Source of the DNA: Micromussa lordhowensis
Lineage: Eukaryota > Cnidaria > Anthozoa > Scleractinia > Lobophylliidae
Direction: 5' to 3'
Assembly (NCBI GenBank): GCA_964020085.1
Contig: OZ026608.1
Location: 17,031,479-17,095,478 of the forward strand
Length of the DNA stretch: 64,000 bases
The notes under the pieces are model-generated. The model saw nothing but the letters and a program-made list of their open reading frames with translations, searched no databases and was not told the origin of the DNA. Positions 33,901-44,088 of this stretch are shown here, in pieces. The translations under genes and the position numbers were made by a program. The number at the start of each line of letters is the position of its first letter. Within the stretch, counting starts at the first letter, position 1.

Positions 33901-34869
33901 GGGAGTGACCTGCGATGGACTAGCATCCCGTCCAGGGGAAGTAGAAATACTTCTAGCCACTTCATGCTACAGAAACCGGGATAAGCTCCGGCAGCTATGA
34001 GCCAGCCTTGGCTCCATGGCTTCACTTATCTGCTAAGGAACTGGTAGCTAGGGGGACTTAACCTTGTACAATAACCCTACCCGTATGGGAAATCATTAAA
34101 AATAATAATAGTTCAATCTTTAATATACGCGGGAAGCAGGTGACATTTGAATTACATGTATGTTTGGGAAATGATGCCACTGAATATGGATGCTTGTTCG
34201 GTCAAGATAGCTGGATATTTGCCAAGTTTTTTTTTACATGTTTACAAACCAAGACAGAGTTGAGGCCCATAAACGCAAAACAAAAAACAAAAAAAAAAGA
34301 ATGAGGCCAATATCCAGAATAGTACCATCTAGACCACTCGGGTAGCCAATCACAACGCAAGATCTGGCTCATCTTGAATTGCCTGCTCACGGAGCTAGTC
34401 ATATAATAAGGGTTAGTAATAAATTAGGGTAAAACGCACGCTATGATATGATAAGATATTCCGGGATTCTGATTTGGATATTCCCTTCAGAAACCCCCAA
34501 GGGAGATCACCACCCCTAGCGAAGTGGTGCAAACGCTTTGGAAAACTGTAAATGTATCCCCCTAAAACTCGATTTTTATTGGAAAGTTTAGTCTCAATAC
34601 CCTCTCCACTCAATCCACTAGTCCTTAAATTCAAGTTTCCAGCACGTTGACATATCTTATTGTACCTTTGCCATGTTCCACACGTGTATCACGGGCTTAT
34701 TGACTTGTGATGCCAGGACGTAATCATTTCCAAGAAGGCAAACACATCGACAGGGACAGCTACCTCCCTTGTAAGCTTTCAGTTGCATACCTGAGTTTAT
34801 ATCCCACAAAGACACGCAGAAATTATCGCCGGTAGCTTCAGTCGACAACGCGACTTCGAAGTCCGCCAT
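24807..34869 (-). CDS. WDR18: WD repeat protein 18 (Rix1/PELP1 complex subunit), complete
   Basis: Ten coding exons were assembled by splice signals and phase: 34869-34666, 32497-32387, 31781-31648, 30493-30334, 29534-29391, 28650-28592, 27803-27679, 26291-26080, 25295-25233 and 24980-24807 (stop), 1386 nt or 461 aa. Every junction keeps frame. Landmarks match animal WDR18: VALST near the N-terminus, PGKVTAMTSSPDG, WSEHALPVTDIHCGYGG, TASLDQTCK, LYDLSSGELL, AVTMDAAEQSFFAG, GSEDQTARVW, and a C-terminal coiled coil ending NFYKFAVEEL. The protein is a WD40 propeller of the PELP1-TEX10-WDR18 (Rix1) complex, used in 60S ribosome maturation in the nucleolus and nucleoplasm. An in-frame ATG five codons upstream (34884) is possible; 34869 was chosen because MADFEVA fits the family start. 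The 134-bp promoter is shared with the kelch gene. Confidence 0.94.
26398..26785 (-). mobile_element. Penelope-like element remnant in a WDR18 intron
   Basis: Read on the minus strand, it has GACGAAGGGCTAACGCTCGAAAC, split here as GACGAAGGGC then TAACGCTCGAAAC, the hammerhead-like signature common in Penelope-like elements. It is followed by the end sequence GTAAAGAGATT/AATTGGCCACC. The core U is replaced (CCGACGA), so the ribozyme is probably dead. The rest (26600-26760) resembles the element body; no intact frame. Confidence 0.6.
27465..27640 (-). repeat. Dispersed repeat of the TAGGCCTACCGTCCACA family, copy 3
   Basis: In inverse orientation it holds GAAAACGCTCTTCAAACCGG and the CGTTTTC blocks of the copies at 13811 and 17229. 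It lies in a WDR18 intron close to exon 27803-27679. Confidence 0.65.
27885..28205 (-). mobile_element. tRNA-derived SINE interrupted by a 55-bp Penelope-like end
   Basis: In the minus direction it has the family body (CTCCCCACCCAGGTGTATGA, GATGGACTAGCAGCCCATCC). At 28111-28165 a 55-bp block identical in type to the Penelope-like end at 26402 (TGAGTTGATAATGTGAATTG, GCCACCGTAAAGAGAT) is inserted, flanked by GCTCAATCCG and GCTGAATCCG, a likely 10-bp target duplication with one change. Confidence 0.8.
30500..30560. repeat. AAT/AAC microsatellite in a WDR18 intron
   Basis: AATAATAATAACAATAAC runs directly against the acceptor of exon 30493-30334, followed by AACTTTATTGTGTC, which looks like the reversed 3' end of a LINE. 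Confidence 0.75.
30765..30995 (+). mobile_element. LINE 3' end with (ATT)n tail
   Basis: A short frame ends KSKLKTFLFRVSYDE then TGA (near 30870), a typical C-terminus of cnidarian LINE ORF2 proteins, followed by AT-rich 3' UTR and about 75 bp of pure ATT repeat as tail. A second LINE-like fragment (FSGTIHWNSLP reading near 31080-31125) lies just beyond. Confidence 0.65.
31194..31522. mobile_element. pogo/Tigger-like MITE
   Basis: CAGTCAAAC at the left end and GTTTGACTG at the right are perfect inverts, each flanked by TA (31192-31193, 31523-31524), the Tc1/mariner/pogo target duplication. Inside are repeated AAGCGACCACCTC blocks. Length 329 bp, non-coding. Confidence 0.85.
31840..32345. repeat. 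Tandem array, about five units of 105-120 bp, in a WDR18 intron
   Basis: GTGTGACCATTCAAATGAAA recurs near 31957, 32073, 32182 and 32281 (first unit, altered, near 31849). Each is followed by GAGCAGTACTTTCATGTGGTACTG and AAGTCTGTGGAAGAAACCCTAG variants. The array almost fills the intron between exons 32497-32387 and 31781-31648. Confidence 0.88.
32920..33300. repeat. Dispersed repeat with GGGGGTCAAGGGTCAGGGG
   Basis: It resembles the GGGGGCAT...CCCCC block inside the Harbinger-like MITE at 19349 and 19607. No coding frame. It lies in the large first intron of WDR18 (32498-34665). Confidence 0.45.
33719..34010 (+). mobile_element. tRNA-derived SINE, best full-length copy
   Basis: It starts GGCGCAGTGGCCTCATGGTT with A-box-like TGGTTAGTGTGC and B-box GGTTTGAGCCC, then the family body (GGGCAAGACACTTTACTCTC, CTCTCCACCCAGGTGTATAA, GATGGACTAGCATCCCGTCC) and the tail (CACTTCATGCTACAGAAACC, TGAGCCAGCCTTGGCTC). 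It is useful as the reference for the other copies. It sits antisense to WDR18 in intron 1. Confidence 0.9.
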
Positions 34870-35003
34870 TTTGGATTTCTTCATTTTGAGCCGACAGTCA
34901 TTTTAATCTGATCAGCGGTAATTTCATCTCCAGGGCCTGCTCGGTCAAACGCAGAAAACCTGGCGGCGAGTGAGGTCAGTGAGGAAACAAAAAAAGCTCG
35001 AAA
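34870..35003. promoter_or_regulatory. Divergent promoter between WDR18 and the kelch-like gene
   Basis: Only 134 bp separate the two start codons. The sequence CCGCCATTTTGG covers the WDR18 ATG (34864-34873); on the minus strand this reads AAAATGGCGG, the YY1-type element that often overlaps starts of housekeeping genes. No TATA box is seen. Regulation as one bidirectional unit is inference. Confidence 0.65.
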
Positions 35004-38000
35004 ATGGCCTCCGTCGAGCTATCACAGGTGTATGTGCCTGTTGCGAATTACTGCGTGCAGATGATGAATGCCCTTAACGAGTTCCGGAAACACAACATAT
35101 TGTGCGAAGTGGTGATTGTGGTTAATGGCAAACAGTTCTACGCCCATCGTAACGTATTGGCGGCGAGCAGTCCATATTTCCGGGCGATGTTCTCGAGTAA
35201 TATGCGAGAACATTTGGATAACAAACCCGTGATTCTAGAAAACATCACAGCGGAAATCATGGAAGAGCTGTTAAACTTTATCTACACCGGAAACATCAAG
35301 ATCACTCCTTTCAATGTCAAGGATATTGTTTCCGCTTCGAATTATCTTTTGATGACCAGTTTGAAGGAGACCTGTATTTCATTCATGAAGGCCATGTTAA
35401 ACCCTTCTAATTGCTTGGGAATCGAAGCGGCTGCGTTTAAATTCGACTGCACCGCGCTGAGAAGTACGGCAAATGAATACATCTACGACAATTTTGTAGC
35501 TGTTTCGCAAACGGATGAATTTAAATCACTGTCGGCTGAGTGTTTGGCCGAGTATTTAAGCAGCGATGGCATACGAGTTGAGAGAGAAGAACAGGTGTTT
35601 GAATGTTTAATGCATTGGATCAATCACGATGCAGATGCTCGGAAAGGTTATTTTAAACAGCTGTCGCAACACGTCCGTTTCCCGCTCATGTCGCCGTATT
35701 ATCTTGCAGACCACGTCGAAACTGAAGAAATCGTTCTTTCATCTCCTGAATGCACAGCTCTTTTGCTAGAGGCTAAGAACTACCACATGCTCCCTGATCG
35801 AAGACACTTGATCAAAGGTTCTAGAACCAAGCCTAGGCGATCGATGGGTGTGATTTCAGTCATATTTGCCGCTGGCGGGATTCAGGGATCTTCAGTTATG
35901 AGAGACACTTATGGGTATTTTCCGTCAGTCAACCGATGGAGTCCACTGGCACACATGATCACAGCACGGTGTCGACATGGACTAGCTGTCACTGGAGACA
36001 TGGTCTATGCAGTGGGTGGACAGTCACGTGAGGGTATGTGCAAATTATTCTTTTTTTATCTGAACTGTACAACACTGAAGACAGTGTTTAAGCACATTAT
36101 TTTCTAAAAACCTTGGAGCCACTGCCATGAGATTAGTATTGGGGAAATACTGATCAAGTTATTTGCTTGCAAGTTTCTGGATGGAGCTTCAGGTGAAGTC
36201 CATAAACGTGCAAAAAAAAAAGAACAAGGCTGATATTTTCCCAATACAGACCAATTAAGAAGAACGATATATTTTCTTTATGTCTGGAGGATGATTTCAG
36301 TTAAACTCTCTAGAAAATGCCTGATACATGCAAATATATGCTAGACTTTGACACATGTAGGAGTTGATTTATTAATGTGTCAGCAGAAGAAACTATTTCC
36401 TTTTGTGCAATGTTTTGGAAAAGCAATTTGCTAAAACTATTTCTGAGCTGTCCATCAATCCAAGCTGTCCATATTGCAAAATCTGGTCTACTCAGGGAAC
36501 CAATCAGAGGGAGCCAATCAGAGGGAACCAATCAGAATTCCCCTTTTTGTCCTGGACTGATTTACCATACATGTATACTGTAATGGTACATGTAAAAATT
36601 ATATACTAAGTATTGTTAATTATTATTTTTGAATTCCCTTTTCTACAGGTGCTGCGCAAAGCTCACTGAACTCTGTAGAGAGATATGATCCTAGAACAAA
36701 CACCTGGACAATGGTTGCATCCATGAATATGAGACGGAGCTTGCTAAATGTCGCTGTGCTTGATGGTGGGACTTGCTTCCTTGATTATCTTTCTTCATTA
36801 GTTTGTTATACTTTTAAATCCTAAACCATTATCACTTTGGAAAGGATTTTTAATTCAGGTTATAAACAGCAAAGTGTATACTGTTATGAAGATCTATGAA
36901 TGTATCTAGGTGTTGAAGACGGAGGAGAGGGTTTTAAACCATTTACCGGTAGTTGGTAAATATATAAAAATGCACTAACTGGACAGCAAGGGTTAAAAAG
37001 CTGAATGCAGTATGCCAAACGCTGAATGCACTGTTTGCTTGCACTTAGTTTCACTCATGTTTTCTTGCTACATTGTACATGCGCTGTTAGCTTTTATTTG
37101 TTGGCCAGGGCCATATGTGCTGTCCTTAACAAATAAAAGCTCACCGCAAGCAAACATGAGTGAAACTAACCGCAAGCAAACAGTGCATTCAGTGTTCGGC
37201 ATTCTACGTTTGGCGTTTTACCCCTGCCACTAACAGGAAGTGTCAGAGATCTTTGTAGTATCAAATTTCTGTTGGGGGAAGAGCTGAGCAAGCAAGCGAT
37301 GATATTATTAACAACTATTCACCTAAGTGGAGGTGGCTAGCGGTGGATATTTACCAAGCCGCGAAGCGGGAAGGTAAATATCCATCACTAGCCACCGACA
37401 CTGAGGTGAATAGTTGTTTTAGTTTATACTAAAACAGTGAGATAATAAACACCAAAAACAAATTAATTTGGATGATTTCTTCACTTTTCACGGATGCAAA
37501 CCGGACGCCATTTTCTCTCGAGTTGCTCGGAGGTAAATAGCACAGGATATCCATAGTTTGATGAGCCAATCAGCGCGCACCATCAACGCTATCCACTGTT
37601 TTAGTATATACTAATACAATGTACATGTAGATGCTTCTTTGTTCACCAGGCCAGCATGCAGTAAAAAACATACTTGGTCTGTCAACAATTTTATTGAGAA
37701 TTTGAAAAACACCCTTACGGTGACTGCTCTTGGGCAAGATTGAGTGAGTGAGACTGTACTATCTCTCTCCGCCAGGTGTTATAAATGGATACTGGCAAAT
37801 TTAATGCTGGGGGTAACCCTGTCATGTACTACATCCCATCCAGGAAGGAATAGAAATATCCTTGGTAACTTTAAGTTAATGGAACCCACAGAAAACTTGG
37901 AACGGCTTAACATAGACCCATCTTTTTACCTCTTTGCGAACGTCCCTGCTTCTGATTTTGTTGATCAATGTTAAACATTTTTCTTGATAGGAAACATGTA

Positions 38001-39166
38001 TGCAGTTGGAGGGTGCGATGAAAGCAACTTCCGGCTAAACAGCGTGGAACGTTACAACCCCTCTACAAACACATGGACATTCACAGCACCCATGACAACT
38101 TGCCGTAGCAGCCCATGTGTGTTGACGTGCCGCGCACTTTACGTGATTGGTGGAGTGAGTTATGTTGGGATGTCACTCAACACCGGGGAGTATCTTGACC
38201 CTGTGACGAACACATGGCGGCCTATTGCTCCAATGCACGACAAGCGTGCAAGTGCTTCTGGGGCTGCTTCAAATGGAAAGATCTATGTCATTGGTGAGTC
38301 ACAATGATGTATTTCTCCAGTTTCTTCATCAGCTGAACACTGAAATCTTATTTCTTTGGCTTAAAATGGCTTGCAGTATACCTACTCCCCTCTTGGGTTG
38401 AGGATACTTGTTGGTTGTAGGTTATAATTTCTCAAGCATATTGGAAGCATTACCCAGGGTATTTGACAATCTGTGGCTAACTTTTGGGTTGTTTTCTGTT
38501 TGTATTTTTCTTGCTTTTTTTTCATTCAAGGTCAAAACCAGGAAAAATTGGGGCCCATAATGGGCTAATGATGTTTTTTAAATTAAACTAAACTGCATCA
38601 AGCAAATTGGAGAGAAGGAAACAAAATGTTTAATCATCAACATAAGGTGGTTTAATGCCTATACATTTGGCACAGTCATACTAATTAAAAGAAAAATACA
38701 TCTCTGACATCCTCAGCTCTGGTAAAATTTTTCACTTCAATATTTTTCTTTTTACATATCAAAAACATGAGGCTGCTAAATGGAGGATTCTTACAGAACT
38801 ATATTCTATATTGTACATCATGTATTAACAGATATTTAAGTTTGCAAAAAGTCTTTTAAATTTTGCTTTAACTCCTTAGGTGGCTGGGACGGCTCATTCC
38901 ATCTAAACAGCGGTGAAGTTTATGAGCCTGAAATTGACCAATGGTCCATGATTGTACCTGCCAGCACTGCCAGATGGGATGCTGGGATAGCTGTGGAGAG
39001 TGACAAAATCTACATTGTGGGGGGATGTGACAGGAATGCCCTTTGTACCTTAGAAACTGAGTGCTATGATCCTGAGAAAAACAAGTGGAGTAAAGTTGCA
39101 TCATTACCCGTAGCAACACACGGCCTGAAGTGTTGTACCATCCAGCTTCCGCATAAGTTTGCCTAG
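35004..39166 (+). CDS. Kelch-like BTB-BACK protein, complete
   Basis: Four coding exons: 35004-36033, 36649-36765, 37991-38293 and 38880-39166 (stop TAG). All introns are phase 1 and GT-AG, and 1737 nt gives 578 aa. Residues about 24-130 form a BTB domain ([30 protein letters not shown]), followed by a BACK domain (about 135-240; [15 protein letters not shown]) and six kelch repeats from about 285. The repeats show the GG and YDP.TNTW signatures ([39 protein letters not shown]). Proteins of this plan are substrate adaptors for CUL3 ubiquitin ligases. I cannot assign a specific KLHL orthologue. The first frame reads on into intron 1 (to 36107), which would give a BTB-BACK-only protein if the intron were retained. 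Confidence 0.93.
36495..36538 (+). repeat. Three CCAATCAGA units in tandem
   Basis: AACCAATCAGAGGGAGCCAA and its repeats put three CCAATCAGA boxes 14-15 bp apart in kelch intron 1. CCAAT is the NF-Y site, but such boxes are also common in cnidarian MITEs, so a regulatory role is not claimed. Confidence 0.5.
36983..37232. mobile_element. Palindromic MITE in a kelch intron
   Basis: The left arm has GCTGAATGCACTGTTTGCTT and TAGTTTCACTCATGTTT; the right arm has AAACATGAGTGAAACTA and AAGCAAACAGTGCATTCAG. The ends GCAAGGGTTAAAA and TTTTACCCCTGC are imperfect inverts. AGCTTTTATTTGTT and AACAAATAAAAGCT form the inner stem. Confidence 0.82.
37311..37615. mobile_element. Composite element: hairpin plus TTTTAGTATA-ended unit
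   Basis: 37311-37417 is a hairpin with ACAACTATTCACCT and AGGTGAATAGTTGT ends and GGATATTTACC/GGTAAATATCC inside. It is followed directly by a unit from TTTAGTTTATACTAAAACAG to CTGTTTTAGTATATACTA. The same two-part plan with different hairpin sequence occurs at 46185-46481. Confidence 0.72.
37700..37880 (+). mobile_element. tRNA-derived SINE, 5'-truncated copy
   Basis: It has TTGGGCAAGA, CTCTCTCCGCCAGGTGTTAT, AAATGGATACTGGCAAAT, GGGGGTAACCCTG and CATCCCATCCAGGAAG, matching the body of the copy at 33719, but lacks the tRNA-like head. It ends about 110 bp before kelch exon 3. Confidence 0.75.
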
Positions 39167-40731
39167 CTATCTCGGCATGTGCGATCCTTTTATTAGTACT
39201 TAGGGTTCGGCACATGCAGTTGTGAGGTACCATAGAATATGCTGCGATGGATCTGTTGCAATGGGTCCATTGACAGCTCTTTGCTCTAAACAGGCCTTTG
39301 CATAACCCGTCATCTGACTGACTTCCACATAGCTGTGGAAAGGATAATAATTTGGATAGAAAGAAAATTTTATTATTACTATTTATAGATAATGGCTAAT
39401 TTTGATTCCACAGATATCTAAAAGGAAAATTTTCAGGTAGTTTGAAAGTTGTAAAAATTAAGAAAATATGCAACAAAAGAAATTGATGGTGGCAAACTTT
39501 GCCAACCAGAATACAAATTCTTGGCATTTTTTTCAAACAGAATCTGTCACTTAAACATCAAAATTATAGACTCATCTACCCTATAAAGTTCATCATGCTC
39601 TCTTGATTTCTAGTGTGAATTTGTTCCACGACCATAAGATATGACAACTATCTGAAGGTCACATGACAGGGTTATGCGAAAAGGCCTGTAAAAACACAAA
39701 GCATTGCTAATTATGCTAATTATGCAAATGCTGCCCAAGGAGGTAGAGTAGAACATAAGAAAATATTTTATATACATGTAAGATATGACGAACACGGAGA
39801 GTGGAATGAAGAGTGTATAAGTTTTTCCTGCAGTGCTGTTAGATAGTATATTCCAGACTTCTTCCTGTAAAATTTAAAGTTGATGCAGAACTCAGTATCC
39901 ATTCTTTTTCTTAATAAATTATTAATTACTGATAGTATTTGGGACTTTTACCTAATTTGTAACACCCAAATTCAGAGTGATTTTCAAATACCAATTGAGA
40001 ACATTTTCATGTAATTTTTAGTTCTCCTACATGATAGACAATTTTAATATAATATTTTAATACAATTTTAATTTTAATGTATATACAGTTGAACCTTATT
40101 TGTAACTTGTTTACCTTAGGACAAAAAAAGGTAGTATTTATTAATAGACTAAAAAGAGCTAAGGATGGTTTAGACAGGATCTTGAGATAGACGACAACCA
40201 CCCCATTCGTTACAAAGCTTTTTGAAGTGTCGTGTAAATAGTTTCAAAGAGAAACGGCCTCATTAGCCGATATGAAGAGAGAATGAAGGGTACAAGAGAG
40301 GTAATCAGTCATATAAACCTTATCCCCAAAGTTATTTTTAGATAACTCCCGGTTATGGAAATCCCAGGGGGGCCTAGAAATGGAAGCAAACTGTGTTCAT
40401 CTAGACAGCAGGAGTGGCTTTACATGCGATTTCGTCCCCCACGAAAACATCCACGAAACGCGCGTGGTAAGATAGTCAGTGGGAGAACTGGATACCATGT
40501 CTTAGCCCTTCATCTTCTCTTCGTAGTACTTAGTGAAAAAGATAGAAACGAACTTCAGAGGTGCTCCTTGTGTGTGAATTTCAATTAGTTTGAATTTTTC
40601 TTCATGGAAAAAGTGTACAAGAAACTCGACAAAAGGGGGGGGGGGATGCCCCCTGACTTATTTCTGTTAAAGCATTATATAGTAACTGCTCCATGAAATG
40701 TCTTTATGGGTCTTTAATTTATTGCGGGAGT
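39167..40731. other. 3' flank of the kelch gene and intergenic DNA
   Basis: AT-rich sequence, likely including the kelch 3' UTR; a G run lies near 40636-40645. No further gene is seen. Confidence 0.5.
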
Positions 40732-40905
40732 CAACCTCGTCCCCAGGGTTTTCTCCCACGGGTACCCCAGGTTTTCTTGTCGACAATTTTTTAAAATAGT
40801 GGCCTGCGTAGCTTGGCGGTTTAAGCAATTTGAGCGCGCTAAGAAAACGCTTTCGCCGCGAAAACGAGCTGCGAGCTGTTGAGCTGCGCGCCTGGGGACG
40901 AGGTT
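40732..40905. mobile_element. Short MITE with CAACCTCGTCCCCAGG ends
   Basis: CAACCTCGTCCCCAGGG at the left and CGCCTGGGGACGAGGTTG at the right are near-perfect inverts around about 140 bp of GC-rich filler. Open frames on the minus strand here are incidental. Confidence 0.82.
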
Positions 40906-41035
40906 GCCCGGGAGTCCACAGGGGCTCATTGCGCAATCATTCCTCCTCGAACTGGGAGAGGAATGGGTGACGAGACCAAAGGGTTGATGAAATCAGGAGA
41001 AAGTCGTCCACCTATTAAATGCAAACGACCCCAAC

Positions 41036-41093
41036 GATAACAACAGCAACAACTTTATTAAACCAAATATAATAGTTAGTGGATGGCCTACAT

Positions 41094-41125
<32 letters not shown>

Positions 41126-41700
41126 GGTAAGCCAAATATAAGAACACACCTATTGAAAGACAAATTTACACAACAGCAATTAGTTTAACAAATTAAAGGT
41201 ACAAAAGGACTGATTATTGACAAATATCTATTGACTAATAATTAAAGACCAGCAAATCTACTCGCAACTATATTTTGCATACTAATTAGAAAGAAACAGT
41301 TTACAAGGAACTTGGTTATTTACAAAAAAAAAAGAGAAAATATATATTATTAGTCAACTCCAACTTTCTTAATTATCACAGGGATCTGAATATAGTCATC
41401 TTCGTTTTGCAAAATATTTAATAGCGACGTTCGAAGAACCCTTTTAAATGTTTTTTTTGGGCAAAACCCTCATATGGCATAGTATCTCATTCCATAGTCT
41501 TACCCCAAGTAGAGAGAAAGAACGCCTTTGCATTTCCAGTCTAGAGTTTGAACATAAAGGTTCCCAGAGGTAGATGATCGTGTATTATACGAATGAATGC
41601 TGGATGTTTCCTTAAATAAATGCAACATGTTAATTGGTGCATCGGTACTATTGATGTCGTAACGATAGGTGTGAATAGCACTTTTTTTTCATCAAAAAGA
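41036..41700 (-). mobile_element. Probable LINE 3' UTR remnant
   Basis: It starts ATAACAACAGCAACAACTTT on the plus strand, that is, an (AAC/GTT)-type tail after AATAAAG on the minus strand, followed by several hundred bases that resemble non-coding LINE 3' sequence. No reverse transcriptase frame is present, so this call is tentative. Confidence 0.4.
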
Positions 41701-41789
41701 TGCAGACATTAAAGTATAACGTTCTGAAGAAGACTTCTTGTCTAGCCCAGTTGCATGGCGATTTGGCAATTATGCATAATCCTTGCTGT

Positions 41790-44039
41790 TCATTCCAGGA
41801 GTCTCTTTTTCTCTTCTTCTTTGTCAGACTTGAAGCAGTAATAAACTACTTGAGAAATAGCGAACACCACGATTAACACAAGTGTCCCTGCAGCGAACAA
41901 ACGGAACGTATTCACAGCACCGATTGCATCAATAAAAAAGCCGCATAGAGCAGTTCCTATTCCACATCCCACGCCGAGAAACAAGCTGTTTACGCCTCCT
42001 GCAAACGTGAATAAATGTCGCATGGTTATCTTCATAAGGTACATGTAAAGGAATCCCCAAATTGTACAAACAACTGAAAGCAAGTACTCTTTCGCCTCTG
42101 AGAATTACTCTAGCACAACTCGGAACACACTTAACCCCTTTTCGAGAGAGCCCTTAGCTTCGGCTAGTTAAGGCAGCGCGGAAAACTGGCGAGAAAAAAC
42201 TGGAGGGACGGATGGAAGACGAGCTCGCTTTCCTCGGGGCTAGATTTTTTCTTTTCCCCTTTTTCACGCAGCGTTCCAACTAAACGAACGTCTGAACAGG
42301 CCAAGAGAGGTCTGAGATTTACCGCGAAAAATTGCATATTGATGAAGTCGCTCTACAGAACTGGTCTCATGTGTCTTCGGTTGTTTGATACACTTAAGCC
42401 AAAAATTAAAACCAAGCGAAAACCCACCGAACACATGACGTGCATGTTTGGAGAGTATATCAAAAAAAGTTGCCACTAATGGGAGAAAAAGCACTGATCG
42501 TTTTTGTTTGCCTGTTGTGTTTTGATTTGCTGTGTTGCATCTAACCAAACCACAATCAGCGTAATAAGAAATAAGTCCATTTTACGGTACTTATTGCATA
42601 CCTTGTACTGTATCCATCAAATGACGTGGTGTAACTTCACCGAAATAGCTGATTAGCCCGGTAAAGCCAACCACATAGGCTATGTAACCAATTGACTCAA
42701 AAATGAGCATAAACCAAGGATTCTTCATGAAAGACATTCCAGTAAACCAACTCAGAAACAACAGCATGGAAAACACGGTGACACCATTGTAGCCCGTCTT
42801 TTTGACGCAGGTCCCTGTGAGACCCAGGAACACCAGACTGGTGGCGGAAGAAGTCATTCGCGAGAAGCCAAACACCAAGGTAGCTATGGTAACGTCCAGA
42901 GTCTTGGTGTACCAGAAACCAAATGTCAGCACAACTCCATCGAAACAACCGATCAAAAATGTCATAGTGATGAAGACAAAGTTTTGATATTGAGAGAAGA
43001 ACTTTATCAAAGTTAATGGTTTGCCATCGTCGCTATTTTGTTCCACATTGCCTGCGTCTTCTTTCGTTTCATTTCCAAACTGTGTTACAGTTACAAACGC
43101 AGCTGAAGCCATCAAGGAAATAACACCAAACACGATGGCAAAGTTGTCCTGGTACTCCCCACAGAGGACATAGTGGAAGTGAGTGACCAACCCAGCAGTT
43201 GTTGGTGCGGCAATCATGTGACCGATTGGGCCCCAAAGCCGGATCCTTCCAAATTCTCGACTATTTTCTCCGAGGTATTCCACAATTTCGGAATTGGCCA
43301 AGTTGAATGCTGGGGACGACAGAAGCTCTCCAACAAAAACTATAAAGATAAATATGATGAAGATACTTTTGATATCCCCTGGATCCTTTTCTAGAACAAA
43401 CACCTTCGCGTTTTTGACAGGTATCCGCTGTCTTGCCAGTAGGGTCGACCCAGATGAACGTGGATATTGATAGAGGTGAGGCTTATCATAAACACTCTTC
43501 ATACGTTTTTCTTCCAACTGGTCAAGGTGAGCTTGAAAGCCGAAGGTGCGGTTAAGATGACTGCCATGGTCTTTTGAACCCATTTGGCCCCATTGATGAC
43601 CAAAATCATCCTGTCCGTTTTGGAAGACAGTTGTGCGACGACGTACAGCTACCTGCTCGGGTGATCCTGTTCCCAGTTTCTCCAAACATTTGTCATGCGT
43701 TCTACGTGGAAGCAGAGACACTAGCGGTGTTATAGCTGTGGACAAAACGCTCATCAACAATAATGCCCGCCGGATTTTCCACTTGCTCGCCATTTGCCCA
43801 AAGATGACTGCTCCCAATGAGTATGCAACCCCCCAAACAGCTCGCAAGATCCCAATTTCAGTCGGAGACAAGCCAAGCTGCTGCCAGTAAACGGGAAGGA
43901 AAAACATTTTGAAGCTGAATGACGTTTCGAAGAAGAAGTAAAACAGACCCAGGGCGATGTGAGTTTTGTGCTTCGAACAGAATATGGAGACATTGTTTGA
44001 TTTTTTTCCGGAGGGCTCTTCTGAAGGATTACCTGCCAT
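41790..44039 (-). CDS. MFSD6-like major facilitator transporter
   Basis: Two coding exons, 44039-42602 and 41998-41790, joined at a phase-1 GT-AG intron, encode 548 aa. The joined frame reads DTVQG then GVNSLFLG. A possible upstream acceptor (CCACAG, near 44088) suggests a non-coding first exon. The N-terminus is polar, followed by a membrane segment ALGLFYFFFETSFSFKMFFLPVYW (about residues 30-53) and LSPTEIGILRAVWGVAYSLGA, the start typical of the MFS_1-like/MFSD6 family. A long hydrophilic loop (about 105-225) follows the third helix. After it come GRIRLWGPIGHMIAAP and further helices; about 12 membrane passes are expected. The C-terminal tail is charged (KSDKEEEKK). MFSD6-type proteins are poorly characterised membrane transporters; the substrate is unknown. 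An alternative acceptor upstream (42077) also keeps frame but adds residues that do not fit the family. Confidence 0.85.
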
Positions 44040-44088
44040 CGATGTCTAGCACTGCAGCAATATTTCTGGTTGCTCGATGGATTTCTGT

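Noticed and set aside
40667..40936. Minus-strand open frames over the CAACCTCGTCCCCAGG element
   Set aside because: They lie within a short MITE with inverted ends and are incidental.
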